A DNA stretch of 64,000 bases from Cyanophora paradoxa (Eukaryota; Glaucocystophyceae; Cyanophorales; Cyanophoraceae), in NCBI GenBank assembly GCA_004431415.1, contig QPMI01000013.1, positions 1-64,000 on the forward strand, read 5' to 3'. A program made the translations under genes and the position numbers. This document shows positions 44,679-59,615 of the stretch, piece after piece (position 1 is the first letter of the stretch; the number at the start of each line of letters is the position of its first letter). Under the pieces are notes generated by a model. It saw nothing but the letters and a program-made list of their open reading frames with translations, did not search any database and was not told the origin of the DNA.

Positions 44679-47600
44679 CTACTCGGCGTGTGCGTGTGCG
44701 GCGGCCGGGGCGGGGCGGCGGGAGGCGGCGATGGCGTTCTGCGTCTCCCGGATCGTCCGCACCAGGATCGACTCCTCCTCGGCCGTCAGCACTCCTAGGG
44801 CAGGGAAGGAGGGTTAGGGGGGGGGGGAAGAAGCGGGCGGGGGGTACGGCACCGGAGAGGCCCTTGAGGATGTCGTTGAGCTGGTCGGCGGGGCTGGGCG
44901 AGGGGGCCCGCCTCTCTGCCTCAGGAGCCTGGACCGGGGCGGGCGCCGGGGCCGGGGCCGGGGCGGCGGAGCGCGGCGTCGTCTGCTCGAAGAACGAGAC
45001 GTCCGGAGACTCGTGGGCCGAGCGGCGGCCCGTCCCCGGCGAGCCCATAAAGTCCCGCTGCTGATCCCGCTGAGGCAGATCTCGCTGCTTGCCCGCCCAG
45101 CCGGCCGCGGGCGAGGGCGAGGGCGAGGGCGCGGGGGAGGGCTTCAGGATCGACTTGCGGAGGGTGGGCGTGCTGACGGCGGCGGTGGCGGCGGCGGCGG
45201 CGGGGGCCGACGGCGCCTGCAGGGGCTGCACGGGCGGCGAGACCCGCGGCCGCTGCACCACCCGCTCCGATCCGGAGGGCGAGAGGCCGAGCGCGGCGTA
45301 CGGCTGGCCAGCTGGCGCCGAGGCTGCCGAGAACCAGCCGCCCTGGTTCGAGTGGGCCTGCGAACACACGCGGGGCGTCAGGAGAGCGCGCGATTCACCG
45401 CAAAGAAGAATGGAAGGCGCGGCTCACGGGGGCGGGGCGGGTCGGGGTGCGGGCCGCGGGGCGCGGGGCCACGGGGCTCTTGCCCTTAGGCGAGGCTGCG
45501 GTGCTGCCCTTGGGCCGCGCCCCGCTCCCGGCCGCCGGGCCGTCGCTTGCCGGGCTCGACGCGGGCGCCGCGGCGGGCGCCGCCTCGGGAGCGGGCCGCG
45601 GCCGAGCGACGGTCTGGGGGGAGGCGGCGGCGGGGCGCGCGGGGAGGCGCGCGGGGCCGGCGCGGCGGCGGCGGCGGAGCGGGCCGGCGTGGAGAGGGAT
45701 CGGGATGGGGTGGCGAGGGGCCGCGCCACGGTCTGGGGCGCGGCGGGGGCCCCGCGGAATCCCATCTCCTCCTCGTCGTCCTCGCCCCCGCCGCGGGAGC
45801 GGCCTGCCTTGCTGCGCGGAGTGAAGTGCTGCCGCACGTACTCGCCCTTCAACGCCTCCGCCCAGAAGTCGTAGCTCGTCCGCGCCGGCGACGCCGCCCC
45901 GGCGCCCACCGCCGAGGCGGAGGCGGAGGCGGAGGCGGAGGGCGAGCGGGGGCGGCCCCGAGGAGCGCCGCCGCCGCTTCCGCGAACGGAGGAGGAAGGG
46001 GTGGCGGGGCGGGCGGGGAGGCTCGCGCTAGCGATTGCGAAGGCTCCGGCGCGCTCGTCGCCGCTGGCGGCGCCGCCCTCGCCGCGGAGCGAGTGCATCC
46101 AGGCGTGGTACGAGTTGGGGAAGTCCCGGCGGGCCGAGCGGGGCGTGCCGGTGCTGGCCGGCGACGCTGCGCGCGCCATCGCCTTGGCGATCTCGCGGCT
46201 GCGGCCCGGCAGCTCCACGCGCCGCCCCGAGGCGTCCGTCGTCCACGCGTGCACCCGCAGCGAGCCGGCCGACGCTGAGGCCCGCAGCGGAGTCGAGCGG
46301 CCCGAGGCCGGCGTCGGCGCCGGCCGCGCCGGGGTGCCCCGGGGCGTCGCCCGCTCGGACGGGAGCGAGGGCGACGCGTCGGGACCCCGGAGCGTGTCGG
46401 CCCACGAGTAGCGGGCGCTGGCCGCCCGCAGCATGCGGCTCGCGTAGGACGAGGTCGTGGGAGAGGAAGGCGCCTGCCGCCCGGCCCCGGCCCGCCCCGC
46501 CGAGGCCGGCCCCAGCGAGGCCGGGGAGAGGGGCCCCGCCCGCGGGCTAGTCGCTGAGGAGAGCGAGAGCTGCCGCCGGATGAGCGGCGCAGACCGCCGC
46601 GAGGGGCCTGCGAGAGCGCCAAGGTCAAGAAGGGCCGCTAAGTCAGCCGGACTGGAGGTTGGGCTGCACGCACAGTTCTCGGTGTAGGCGGTGAGGGCGG
46701 CCGCCGCGGCGTCCTGCACGGCCGGGGCCGGGTGCTCCAGGAGGCTGACCAGCGGGTCCAGGACGAGGTGCGGGTCCAGCACGATGCGCTGGGCGCTCAT
46801 CGCCCGCAGGCAGAGGCACGTCGAGCGCAGCAGCGTGTCGCTCGAGCCGCCGGCGAGGAACCCCGCCAGCCGCTGCACGGCCCCGCTGATCGCCACGCCC
46901 CGGCAGTTCGCCTCGTTCCCCTCGCACAGGTTCGCGAGCGCCGCCACGGCGCGCTCCTGGCAGAGGGCGCTGGGCGCGTCCAGCAGCCGGACGACGGTCG
47001 GGAGCGCCCCGGCGGCGCGCGCCTCCTCCTGGGCCGGCGCCTCCTCGCAGAGGGCCATGAGGAGTCCCAGGGCCGCCTCGACGACGCGTGTGGGGAGCTC
47101 CTCCCCGCCCAGCAGCTCCGTCAGCAGCCGCACGGCGCCCATCTCCACCAGCTCCCGCCGGTTCTCCCCTGCGAAAGGTAAGAAAGAAACGAAAAGGAAG
47201 GAGAGGGGAGGCACCGGAGGTGGAGCAGTGCCAGAGGACGCCGGCGGCGAGCTCGAGGGTCAGGCTGGAGCGCTCCGGGGCCAGCAAGGCGAGGAGGGCG
47301 GGGAAGCCCCCCGCGTCCCGGATCGTCTCCTTGTTCGCGTGCGCTGCTCGGGCCACATCAGATCGGATCGTATCGTATCTTAACGTGTCGTATCGTATCG
47401 TCGCGCACAGTGGAGGCAGCTGTTGCGGAGGACGTAGAGGGCCCGCTCGACCTTGTCCTGGCGGGGGTGCCCCAGCATGCGGATCAGCTTCGGGAGCCCG
47501 CCCGCGCCCTCCTCCGCCTCCTCCTCGCCGTCCACCACGCGGTCCGTCGTGACCTTCGCGAAGGGACGGACGAGGGAGCGCCGTGCCTCGGCAGGCGTCG

Positions 47601-48696
47601 CCGCGTGGTGGTAGGAGCCCAGCTTCATGCGCTGGCCCTGCGTCGGCACCGCGCTCTTGCTCCGCGGCGACCGCGGCGGCTCTGCGGGGGAGCGGGAGGT
47701 CGGTCGGGGGGCGCGGCGGCGATGCGCGGGAGGGGGCGGAGGCGGGGGCGCGCGCACTCTCGCCGTCCATGTACATGAGGGCGGGGACAAGGTGCATGAT
47801 GGTGATGCGCAGTTCGCGGACTGGCACGACGCTGCGGCCGCTCAGGAAAAGGAAAAGAGAGGGGGGACGAGAGGGGCGCGGGGGCGCCCACCTGACGACG
47901 GGGTTGCCCCGCAGCTCGAGGTTGTGCAGGCGCACGTTGAACGAGAGCGCCCGCAGGTCCTCCAGCTTCGAGAGAAGGTTGTGGCGGACGTCGAGCCTGG
48001 GCGGCGGCGTGTGAGGCGCGGGGCGGCCGACCGGGCGGCGGCGGCGGCGGCGGCGGCGGCGCACGTCTCGAGCTGCTTGGCGGCCTCCAGGCCCTCGATG
48101 ACGGAGATGCGGTTGCCGGACATGCGCACGTCCTTCAGGTTGCGGTTCCGGGATAGCCCGCGCATGTCGCTGATCAGGTTGAAGCTCGCGTCCAGGACCT
48201 GCAGGTTGGGCAGGAGCTCGAGGTGCAGGCGCTCGATCTTGTTGTACGCGACATTCAAATGCGTAATGGTGCGCGCGAGCTCCGACAGCTGGCCTGCGGG
48301 GGAATCAGCCGCGAAGTTCGAAGCCGCGGGGCGGGGGCGCACCGAGCGAGTTGTGGCTGAGGTCCAGGATCTGTGTGCACGCAGCGTAAGCCGCCAATGA
48401 CCGACGCGCAATCTTTCCGGGCGCACCGACAGCCTGGAGAAGGCGAACAGACCCGCGCAGCTAGAGAGCTCATTGTTTGAAAGGTTCAGCGCCTCCACGT
48501 CTTCGGGCCCGATGTCCTCCTCCACATGAGCGAGCTGCGGCACGTCAGCACGATGCCTTGGCGCGTTGGGCACGAGGGGCGGGCGCGTCTCAACGGCTAG
48601 CGGCCCTTCAAACGAGCGCGCGGGTGCGCGGGGGGTGCGCACGATGTCGTCCGCGCTCACTGAGCTGAAGTTGTAGCCGCGACACGAGACCCGCAT
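44679..48696 (-). CDS. Leucine-rich-repeat plus armadillo-repeat protein
   Basis: It starts MRVSCRGYNFSSVSADDIV at 48696 and ends AHAHAE before TAG 44679-44681. The N-terminal part is a leucine-rich-repeat domain: VEALNLSNNELSSC, ITHLNVAYNKIERLHLELLP, LQVLDASFNLISDM, LKDVRMSGNRISVIEGL, LDVRHNLLSKLEDL and LHNLELRGNP, followed by a cap (RITIMHLVPALMYMDG). Next come armadillo-type helices: GLPKLIRMLGHPRQDKVERA, IRDAGGFPALLALLAPE, RRELVEMGAVRLLTELLGGE, GALPTVVRLLDAPSALCQER and GAVQRLAGFLAGGSSDTLLR. The C-terminal third is disordered, Ser/Pro/Ala-rich, with a short helical end (LTAEEESILVRTIRETQNAI). It resembles cytoskeletal or ciliary scaffold proteins; the specific role is unknown. About eight exons. 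Confidence 0.72.
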
Positions 48697-48845
48697 GGTT
48701 GCTGGGTCACTGCCGACTCGAGCTGCTCGGTCGAACAGCGCCGCCCGGCTGACGTATTCGCAGGGCTAAGCTCGGGCTACCGCTGCTATCAGGTACTCCA
48801 AGGTGGACGGGCGGCGCCCGAGGGCAACGAGTGACTGAGCTTTGA

Positions 48846-51506
<2,661 letters not shown>

Positions 51507-51625
51507 CCGCCGCGCACCCCGCCTCTAGATCAGAGCCTGCGCACCCTGCGAATGGGAGCGAGCGCTGCTGCGAATTTCCCAGTGAGGGCTGGCAAAGGGG
51601 GTACAGGCAGATATTCTGCACGCCA

Positions 51626-53283
51626 ATGATTCCGGGCCTCTCCACGCTCGTAGGCGCCGCAGCGTCGGTCGGGAGCTTCGTGCGGAGGAGAAAGCGCCTG
51701 ATCATCGGCCTCGGCGCCGTCGGCGCGGCATCGTACTATGCCTACCGGAAAGTTCGGAACGCGTACAACGAGCTCGCGGATCGTGTGGAAGAGCAGCAGC
51801 TCGAAGAAGCGAGGTGCGCACGCGCCTCCCCCGCGCTCGCTCTCTCCTCGCGCTCGAGCTCACATGCATGCGCCGCAGGCTCGAGACCTACCTGCGCAGC
51901 AACCAGCGCGCATGCGCCGTAACCGTACTTTCTCTACTTCCGGAGCTCCGGCGCAAGCTCGCGGAGCTGTTTGACGTGGAGGCGCTCACAGCGAAGCTGA
52001 AGAACCCGCCCGCACCCGCCGCGCCGCTCTCGTCCGCCGATCGGCAACAGATCTGGGAGCGGCTCAAGATCATAAGTGCGCCCCTAGCTTAGCTCGGCCC
52101 GCCTTGCCGCGCTGGCCGATTCGGGCGGCAGGCTTCGCGAGGTCGATCTCGGCGGTCTACGCGCTCTGCATAACAGACGCGCTGCTGAGGACGCAGCTGT
52201 GCATTCTCGCGCGGTATCTGTTCCTACAAGCCGCCGCATCATCGCGCGCCTCCTCGAGCGCACAGGTGCCCTCTGGGATCCGCGCGCGCCCGGCGCTGCG
52301 GCTGCGCGCGAGCGGGGCGGATAGCTGACGCCGGGGCGCGCCGCAGCCGCCGGCGGTGTCTGCGGAGACGCAGCAGCGGTTCCTGCAGCGGGCGGAGTAC
52401 GTCCAGAACGTAGGGCTCGCCCGCCTCGCCGCCCGCGTCGAGAAGGCCGTCGAGGAGGCGATGCGCGAGTGCGCGCGCCCGCCCGCCGCCTCTGCTCCTT
52501 CCTCTTCTTCGCCCCGCTCCTTGCCTCACCTCCCCCGCCCGCCCTCAGGGTGACGCTGCGCTCGACTGTGGACTTGCCCGCCATCCGCGCGATCGTCGAC
52601 CGCGTGCGCGCGGCGGTGGAGCGCGAGCCTTCGGCTCAGCCTCAGCCCTCGGCTCAGCCTCAGCCTCAGCCTTCGGCTCAGCTCCGGGCGCCCCCGCCGG
52701 GGGCCTCGCCCCTCGTGGAGTTCATGTGCGACCCGGCGGCCGACGCGGGGGCGTTCGCCTCGGGCTCGTTCCCGCGGTACCCCGGCCTCTCGGTTGAGTT
52801 CCTCGCCGCCGAGATGTTCGACCACCTCGAGAGGCGCGTACCCCCCGCCCCCCGCCCTAAACTACCTATCTAAGCTGTCTGAGCCATCTGAGCCATCTGA
52901 GCATCTTAGCTGTCTGAGCTCACTCACGCTCCCCCGTGTCTCCGCACTGCTCTGCTCTGAGCCTCCTCCCGCGCAGCCCGGAGCTGGCCGAGGTGCTGAA
53001 GGCCGCCCTGGACGCAGCCTTCGAGGCCTTCGCCGAGCTCCACGTAGCCCCCCTCTTCTCCTCCCCCCCTCCGGCTCCTTCCCCCGCCCCCTCCTCTTCT
53101 TCCTCCTCCGCCTCGCCCCCCGCCTCTTCTCCTCCTCTGCTGCCGCTCCCCCGCGTGATCCCCGGGGTGGCGAACGCGCTGGGGGGGCTGCTGCAGGGCC
53201 CCCCCGGCAACGCGACGCTGGAGGCCGTGCACCGCCTGCCCGCCCTCCGCGACTTCGCTGCCCTCGTCTACAACTCCGGGTAG
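51626..53283 (+). CDS. PEX3: Peroxin-3 (peroxisomal membrane biogenesis)
   Basis: PEX3 is the peroxisomal membrane anchor that docks PEX19 with its membrane-protein cargo. Six exons join in frame: 51626-51813, 51879-52075, 52132-52265, 52347-52468, 52549-52833 and 52977-53283. The N-terminus has a basic-flanked hydrophobic anchor (RRRKRLIIGLGAVGAASYYA). It is followed by the diagnostic block LRSNQRACAVTVLSLLPEL, FDVEALTAKLKNPP, IWERLKIISFARSISAVYAL and LLRTQLCILARYLFLQ, colinear with the animal/fungal protein (SNQRTC..TVLS, WE.LKIISF.RS..AVY). The C-terminal half keeps QRFLQRAEYVQNVGLARLA and PGLSVEFLAAEMFDHLE. Low-complexity Ser/Pro insertions lie near 52625-52680 and 53055-53130. The last intron has a GC donor (52834). 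The gene starts about 120 bp after the inferred end of the kinase gene, on the same strand. Confidence 0.93.
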
Positions 53284-54098
53284 CCTGGTAGCTTGGTAGG
53301 CCACTGGGGCCAGGGCCGGGGGAAGCGTAGCATCGTATGAAGGAGTTTAGCTTTGCGTACTACGGTAGACCGTTATTCAAGTAATCTAGTAAGCTTCAGC
53401 TCTTTACGACGACATTCGCTTAAATAATATTCGGATTCGAAACCACACGACGGGGCACGACATTGCAATTGCACGCGGGACTCGGTGACTGCACAAATAC
53501 GCTGAGAGACGCATCGAGCAGTCTCAACAAGCCGCGCCGGCGAGTGGGCTCAGCGGCTCGGGCGCTACTGGGCCAGGAAGAACGCGATCGGGATACAAGT
53601 ACAAATTGGAGCTGATCCTCAGGCCTCAAGCTTAAGCTTGCAATTGAAAAGAACTCAAGCCAAAACCAACTGCAAGACCCATGCACGCATCAGGAAAGAA
53701 AAGGAACACTGTCGAGAAAGGATCGAAAGGATTATCTAACTCACTTAATAGCTTATCTTAAAAAAAACCGACTACACCAAGCTTAGTTATAACCCGACCC
53801 CTACAGAGAAATGCATAAATAAGCGGCGCGCCGGGGGCCGGCGGCCGCGCTACCCCTGCCACTACCCTACCCGAAAGCTGTACCCTGGACTACAACTGGT
53901 GGCACGCGGTTACAAGTTGGCTGCGGCGCAGCCACTGCATGGCTCGGCGGCTGGGAGCCGCGGAGCGGAGCTGATGGTTCTAGTGTTACAATCCCGCTGA
54001 GCGGGCAGACGGAAGCAGATGGTCGACGCTGATCGGATGCCGCGGACGGGACCGGAGACAACCGGCCGGCCGCGGAGGGCGATGGCTGTGTCGCTACG
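53284..54098. other. Intergenic region between PEX3 and the gene ending at 54099
   Basis: A convergent interval of about 0.8 kb. It is AT-richer than its surroundings between 53330 and 53830, with a run of A residues near 53760, then GC-rich. No gene or RNA is recognised; it presumably holds both 3' ends. Confidence 0.5.
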
Positions 54099-56030
54099 CT
54101 ACTGGATGAGGGCGGAGCGCCAGACGAGGCGGGGCGAGGCGGCGGGACGGAGGGCCGCAACGGCGTAGGCTCCCCGGGCGAGGACCGCCTCCTCGAGGGC
54201 CGCCGCCGCCGCCTCGGGCGTCGCCTCGCCCTCGGCGAGCTCCCGGCCGGCCGCGTCGGCCGCCGGCACGCACAGGAGAACGGTCACCTCGCACGCCGGC
54301 TCGTGGCCCGCCTCGCCCGCCCCCGCCCCCGCCTCGGCGGCCTCGAGGGCGCAGCGGAGGCGCTCGGTGGCGGCGATTGCGCGGAGAGCCTGCAGCGCCG
54401 CCGCGTCGGGCGAGCACGTGCGGGCGCCCTCCGCCGGCCGCACGGTGTCGCTCAGGCCCAGCGAGCGCCGCTGGACGGACTGCGCGCGAAAGTCAGCGCC
54501 GGAAGAGATTACGGGAGGTGAGGGGCGCACGGCAGTCGCGGCGTGGGCGCGGAGCGCGCCGGCGAGGTCGAGGAGGAGGGCGGGGGAGCGGCTCGAGGCG
54601 GACGGGCGCCCGTTGAGCGCACCCAGCTCCGCGGCTGCGCGCGCGCGCGGCGTCAGCAAAAGCGAAAGGAATTCGAATGGGATGCGGAAATCAAAGGGCG
54701 GCACCGGCGGCGGCGGGGAGGCGCGCGTGGAGGACGGCGAGGCGGTAGGGGCGCCCCGCGCGCCGCGGCTCGAGGCTCTCCAGGTTGACCGGCGCCCCGC
54801 TCTGCAGGAGCAGTAAGCCGCGCGGTCCAACGAAGCGCTGAAAGGCTCAAGGCCGCCGCGCACGAGGGGCTGGTGGAGGATGTCCTGCCCCGCCTCCACG
54901 CGCCGCTGGTAGAGCGCGATGCCCGTCAGCAGGTGCGCCAGCACCTCGCCCTCGCCTCCGGGCTGCGGGTACCTGCAAAGAGCGCCCCCGGCGGTCAGCG
55001 CGCGCGGGTCCGAAGGCGCGGCGGGTGCGTGGGCGCGGCGCACGCGATGCGCGTCTCGTCGTCTGCCGGAACGTCGTCCTCGTCCTCCTCGGCGGGAGAG
55101 AAATCGATGGGCGCGACGGGATCCGCGGCGCCGGCGCCGGCGCTGGGCCCGTCGGCGGCGAGCTCGGGCGTGAGAGCGCGCCGGTTGGCGTTGTTGTTGT
55201 TCTTCCACCAGCCGCTCGAGGTCCGCATGCGCACGCCGCCGGGCCGCTCAAACTTGGCCTGAGGGCTACCGCTCTTGCCCGCCTTGCGCGAGCCGGGGCC
55301 CTCAACCGGCTTGGCGGCCCGCTCGGGCTCGTCCTGGTCCTCCTCCTCGGGCCACAGAGGAACGGCCTCCTCGCTCTCCGCGGCGACTGCCTCTGACTCG
55401 TGGTATCCTTCGTGGTGCTTGTTATTGTACTCGGGGTTTAGAAGAGATTGCTGCGTCCGCTGCGGCGACATCATCCGCTCGCTGCCGGGTCGCGGATCGA
55501 CACGAGTCAGATCGAGACAGCGGTCGGGCAGCGCTCGACCGGCCGCGCGCACTAGTAAGCTGCCATGCCGGCGAGCAATCTTGTCATTTTCTGCCTGTAG
55601 GGAGCGACGGGATACTGCGCCGCGCCGGAAAGATCGGTCAGCCGGAGTGCGCGCCAGTTGCGGCGCGGGCGATCCGCATGCGGCGCACGGGAATGAGCTC
55701 TTCCGAGACTGCGGGGATGCACGGCTGGTCATCCTCATCCATCGAGGCACGCGGCGAGAAGCGGGGCGACGCGGGCCGCGGTGACGACAGCGTGTGCGGG
55801 CTGGCCGGGCTGGTCCGGGCGTTCCGCCCTGCGGCCGGCTGCGCCATCCTCGGATTTGGTTTGCAAATGATCCCATAGTGCTCTGGGCGGCTTAGGCCGC
55901 GCGCGCCCGGCAGCAGGGCGCCGGGCGCAAATGCTGTCTCGCTTGGCGAGGCGGGGCTGCTGATCCGCATCGTCGGGACCGGCGCTGTTCTCACGAATGT
56001 TGGGAGTGTGTGGGGCGCGGTTTCGTTCAT
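54099..56030 (-). CDS. Unrecognised protein, acidic and low-complexity N-terminal half
   Basis: The start at 56030 gives MNETAPHTLPTFVRTAPVPT. The first exon is Ser/Pro-rich and contains MDEDDQPCIPAVSEELIPVR. The second (about 55500-55040) contains MMSPQRTQQSLLNPEYNNKH, EEAVPLWPEEEDQDEPERA and IDFSPAEEDEDDVPADDET. Later exons look more folded: YPQPGGEGEVLAHLLTGIAL with YQRRVEAGQDILHQPLV, SGAPVNLESLEPRRAGRPYR, AELGALNGRPSASSRSPALL, and a final exon with QALRAIAATERLRCALEAAE, ending SPRLVWRSALIQ at 54099. No family is recognised. The acidic runs and lack of membrane segments suggest a soluble adaptor or nuclear protein, without further support. The first intron appears to use a GC donor near 55660. 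Confidence 0.55.
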
Positions 56031-56714
56031 TGCGCTTAAGTGCTGTGGCCCGGCGCGGTAAGTGGAGGGGGGGATGGAGTCCGGCGGCTTATAAAGCCTT
56101 CGGTCCCGGCGTCACGTACCCCCGCGCGGCGACTGTTCCTCCCGCTAGCGCTTCCGGGATCCTCACCGCGCGCGGCACTGCGGCGGCAGCCGCGCCCGCA
56201 AGCGACGCGCCACTACGGCAGTTACTTCCGGCTGTTACTAACTGCCGGCAGTTGTGGCGGTTACGCCAGTTGCGCGCAGCGGTTACGTACGCTATCTAGC
56301 TATACGCGCGTGCGAGACGTTGACGGCCTTGAACATCTCGAGCTCGCGCGTTGACTCGGTGAAGCTCCATTGCAAGGCTTTTGATGGAACGCGCGCATAC
56401 TCGCTGCTCTGCATCCGACGATCCGCCCCGAGCTCTAGATCTCCTCCCATGGCCAATTGCAACGAACGAGCGCGCGCGCCCTTGCAATTATTGGAATTGG
56501 GCACTAGCCGCGATTTTTTCCGAGGCGGCGACCCGCGCGCGCGCCCGCCGACTCCCCAGTCCCGCACTCCCCAAAGCGCATCGAGGCGCGGAGCGCGAAG
56601 GCAGCCGCGTCCGCCCGGGGGCGCAGCGGTTCAACTGGAAGAAGGGAAGGGGGCGGAGTATCTACAGGGAAGGGGCAGGGGGAGGCGAGAGCGCGGGCGG
56701 GCGGGCGGGCGGGC
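56031..56714. other. Intergenic region, no gene supported
   Basis: This interval lies upstream of the minus-strand gene starting at 56030 and downstream of the RING gene ending at 56715. It has mixed composition, with a cluster of short GTTACNNNAGTTG-like words near 56220-56290. I see no RNA gene or credible frame. Confidence 0.4.
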
Positions 56715-59270
56715 TCAGTCGATGGGGATCTTGCAGACGGGGCAGTGCTTGTTGATCTGGAGCCACTTGTCCACGCACTGCACACACGGCCGGCGGGGAT
56801 CGGAAGAGAGACGGTCAGCAGCGCGCGACAACCAAACAAACAAACAAACAGCGGAGGGCCGCTCCGGCGCGCGCACGTCGCGGTGGAAGGCATGGGCGCA
56901 GTGGAGGCGCCGGATGAGCTCGCCCGGCTCCGCGTCGCACATGCAGATGCAGCAGGCGACCGGCTCGTCCCCCGGGCGCAGCGTGGACTCCGGCAGGCGC
57001 TCGATGGCGCGCTTGTCGGCGCCCTTCTTCGAGTTGTTGGCCTCGTCCAGCCGTAGCAGCATCTCGTAGTCGTCCGCCGTGAAGTCACTATAGAGGAAGC
57101 AATAGTCAAGAGAAGGAAGGAAAGGAAGGATTAAGAACGCAGCTCGCTAGAAATCATGTCGGTTGTGAGGAGGCGAAAGGGGGCGCGCACCGGTCCACGA
57201 GGGAGAGGGAGAGGAGGTGGGCGTTGGGGCCCGAGCCGCCCCCGGCGCGGCCGCCGAGGAAGGGCAGGCCAAGGCCGCCCATCATGGCCGCCCGCAGCAT
57301 CTCCGCCCGCATCATGTCACCGTAGCCTGCGAACATCCGTCAGCCGCGCCCGCGGCCCCGCCGCTGGTGGGAGCTCCGCAGAGCGCACGGTGTCGTGCGC
57401 GGCCGGCCCCTGATGACCCGCCGGCGCCCCCGCCGCCGGCGGCGGCGGCAGCGGCGGCGGCGGCGAGGGCGGAGCGGCGGGCCTGGATGCGGCGCTCGAT
57501 CTCCTCCACTTCGAAGGGGTTGCGGCCCATATCCAGCGCGTCGCTCAGCGCCCCCTGCGTCCCCGCCACCGTCGCTCCCGTCCGGCCGGCGGACCAGTCT
57601 CGGGCGGGGCGGGCGGACCGCGCGCGAGTCGGTGTCGATGCCGTCGTCGTCGAAGAAGTCGTCCATGTCCGGCGCGTGCCGCGGCCGCCCGAACCCCATC
57701 CCGGGCCACCCTGCGCCCCGCCCTCGGCGCTCAGCGCCCAGCTCCGCGCGGCGTCGAGGCGGGCGGGCGGGCGGCGGGCGGACCGTGGCCCATGAGGGCG
57801 TGGGCGTGGGCGCGGGCGCGGGCGGCCGCGCGCTCCTCCTCCTCCTGGAGGTGCCGGGCCAGCTCCTCGTCGGTCATGGGGCGCCCGGACCCCGCCGGGC
57901 CGCCGGCGGCCCCGAAACCGGCCATCTCCTCCTCCATCAGCCGGCGAGCCAGCGCCTCGTCGTCCTCCGTCCCGGGGCCCCCGGCCGGCGCCGCCGGCGG
58001 CGACTGCTGAGGAGACGGGGTGCGCCGGGAGCGCGAGGGGCGGCCGTCCCGCGACGAGCGGCTCGAGAAGGAGCTCGGGAGCAGGCGGGAGGCCGCCGCC
58101 GGGGCCCGGGAGGAGGAGGAGGAGGAGGACGAAGAGCCGGAGGGACCCGCAGCGTCCGGCGCCGGCTCTGGACTCCTCCGGGCGCGGTCGAGGCTGACGG
58201 GCGGCGACACGGCGCGCCGCGGCGGAGAAGGCCCGCGGAGCGGCGGCGACGGCGCGCGGCGCCGCGACGAGGCGCCGGCGCCCCACCAGTCCGGGAGCGT
58301 AGGGCCGGGGGGCCGGGAGGAGGCCGGCGGGCTGGCGCGCGGGGCGCGGGGCCGAGGCGGCAGCGCGCTGCCCGTCACGACGACCTCCTCGTCGCTGTCG
58401 TCGATTCCCTCCAGATCGATGGCCTCCGGGTAGTGCCACGCCGGCGGCTCCGGGGCCGGCGGCGGGCGCCGCGCCTGTTCCGGCGCCGCGCCGCGCTGCG
58501 GGAAGTCCGGGCGCCGAGTGTGGCTCTGGGATGCGTGAGGAGGCGCGCAAAGAGAGCGAGAAGAAGAAGAACGGGGGACGGACGAAAGAGAACGAGACCC
58601 GGCGCGCGCTGCCGGTGGAAGAGGGTTCGTTCCTTTCTGCAGAGGTTGCTGGGAGCGGGTCGTGGACAGTGACGTCGTTGAGGCGGCGGTGGAGGGAGCC
58701 GGACGAGGCCGCCGGGAGGGCACTCTCCTCGTCGCTGTCGAAGGTCCCCGGGCTCGGCCGTCTCATTCCCGAAGACGGGGCGAGCGGCGGGGACACGATC
58801 TGGACGGAGGCCGCGGAGCTGGAGCTCGCGCGGTGGCGGACGTCAACCGCGTCGGGTGTGTCGTCCACAACGATCGGCGGTTGCGCGTGCGGGGGTGAAG
58901 AGGACTGCGAGAAGCGCGGCTGCATTGCTGACGAGCTGCTGGCTTCGCCGTAGAGGACGCCCGGGTCGTGGGCGGAGGTCGTCAGACCTCGTGGGGAGGG
59001 GATGGAGTCCAGGTCGATCTCGGGAGGTTGGGAGAGGTCGATCGGCCTCATGGCGCCCTCGTCGTTGCGCGGATGCTTCGGCGGCGTGGGTGGCCCCGAG
59101 CTCTCCTCCGAGGCGCGCTTGCGGGACGGGGAAGTGGAGCCGGTCCGTGCACTCGTGCTGCTGGGGTGCAGACCACCCGCGCGCTCTGCAGAACGTTGAG
59201 GCGGTGGTTCCTCTATCTCTGATCCGTTGTACGTCCTGCCGCGTTCATCTGGGCGAGCGTGAGAGCGCAT
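56715..59270 (-). CDS. RING-H2 ubiquitin ligase, candidate SUMO-targeted ligase
   Basis: The C-terminus is a complete RING-H2 finger, CCICMCDAEPGELIRRLHC then HAFHRD spliced to CVDKWLQINKHCPVCKIPID, with the C3-H2-C3 spacing of E3 ligases that recruit an E2. The first exon (59270-58599, 224 codons, phase 0) is Ser/Pro-rich and holds short hydrophobic-acidic motifs (MRPIDLSQPPEIDLDS, PIVVDDTPDAVDV). Exon 2 (58525-57784) holds AIDLEGIDDSDEEVVVTG, a good SUMO-interaction-type motif, and two acidic-LA-L helices, EDDEALARRLMEEEM and TDEELARHLQEEEE, resembling ubiquitin-binding UIM/MIU segments. Exon 3 (57710-57619) is acidic (DDFFDDDGIDTDS). Exon 4 (57554 to about 57418) and exons 57326-57191, 57087-56877 and 56777-56715 complete the chain. 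Architecture parallels RNF4/Arkadia-type ligases; SUMO binding is an inference. The exon 4/5 phase is unresolved. Confidence 0.82.
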
Positions 59271-59615
59271 CGTTCAAGGGAGTTGGGGCACGGACCCGAG
59301 GAGAGAGTCATGGCGTCTTGAAGCGCGGGGCTGGCGTCCGAGACACTTCCAACAGCGCCCGTCAGCGCCCGCGTTCGCGCACTCGGACCCTCGCGTGCTT
59401 GCTGTGTAGGACGCTTCAGAGAGGCGTTTCCGGCGCCCTGTGCGCGAAGAACGCGAGGAGTACCTTATCCGGGCGAATGACTTGAGCCTTGAAGCTGGCC
59501 GGCCGGGTACGAGTGTTATTCGATGTCAGGTGCCCTGCTCCTCCGGCCGGCTCCCTGGGCGCCGACGGGCTTCACATCAACGTCCCTGCGCCTACTATTG
59601 CCCACTTTTCTCCTG
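59271..59615. promoter_or_regulatory. Divergent intergenic region of RING and DUF2256 genes
   Basis: These 345 bp separate two oppositely oriented start codons, so both promoters must lie here. No TATA-like box is evident. Confidence 0.35.

Noticed and set aside
45424-47214. A separate 596-codon gene inside the LRR/armadillo locus
   Set aside because: Its start lies in intron sequence. The frame is one large armadillo exon of the longer minus-strand gene.
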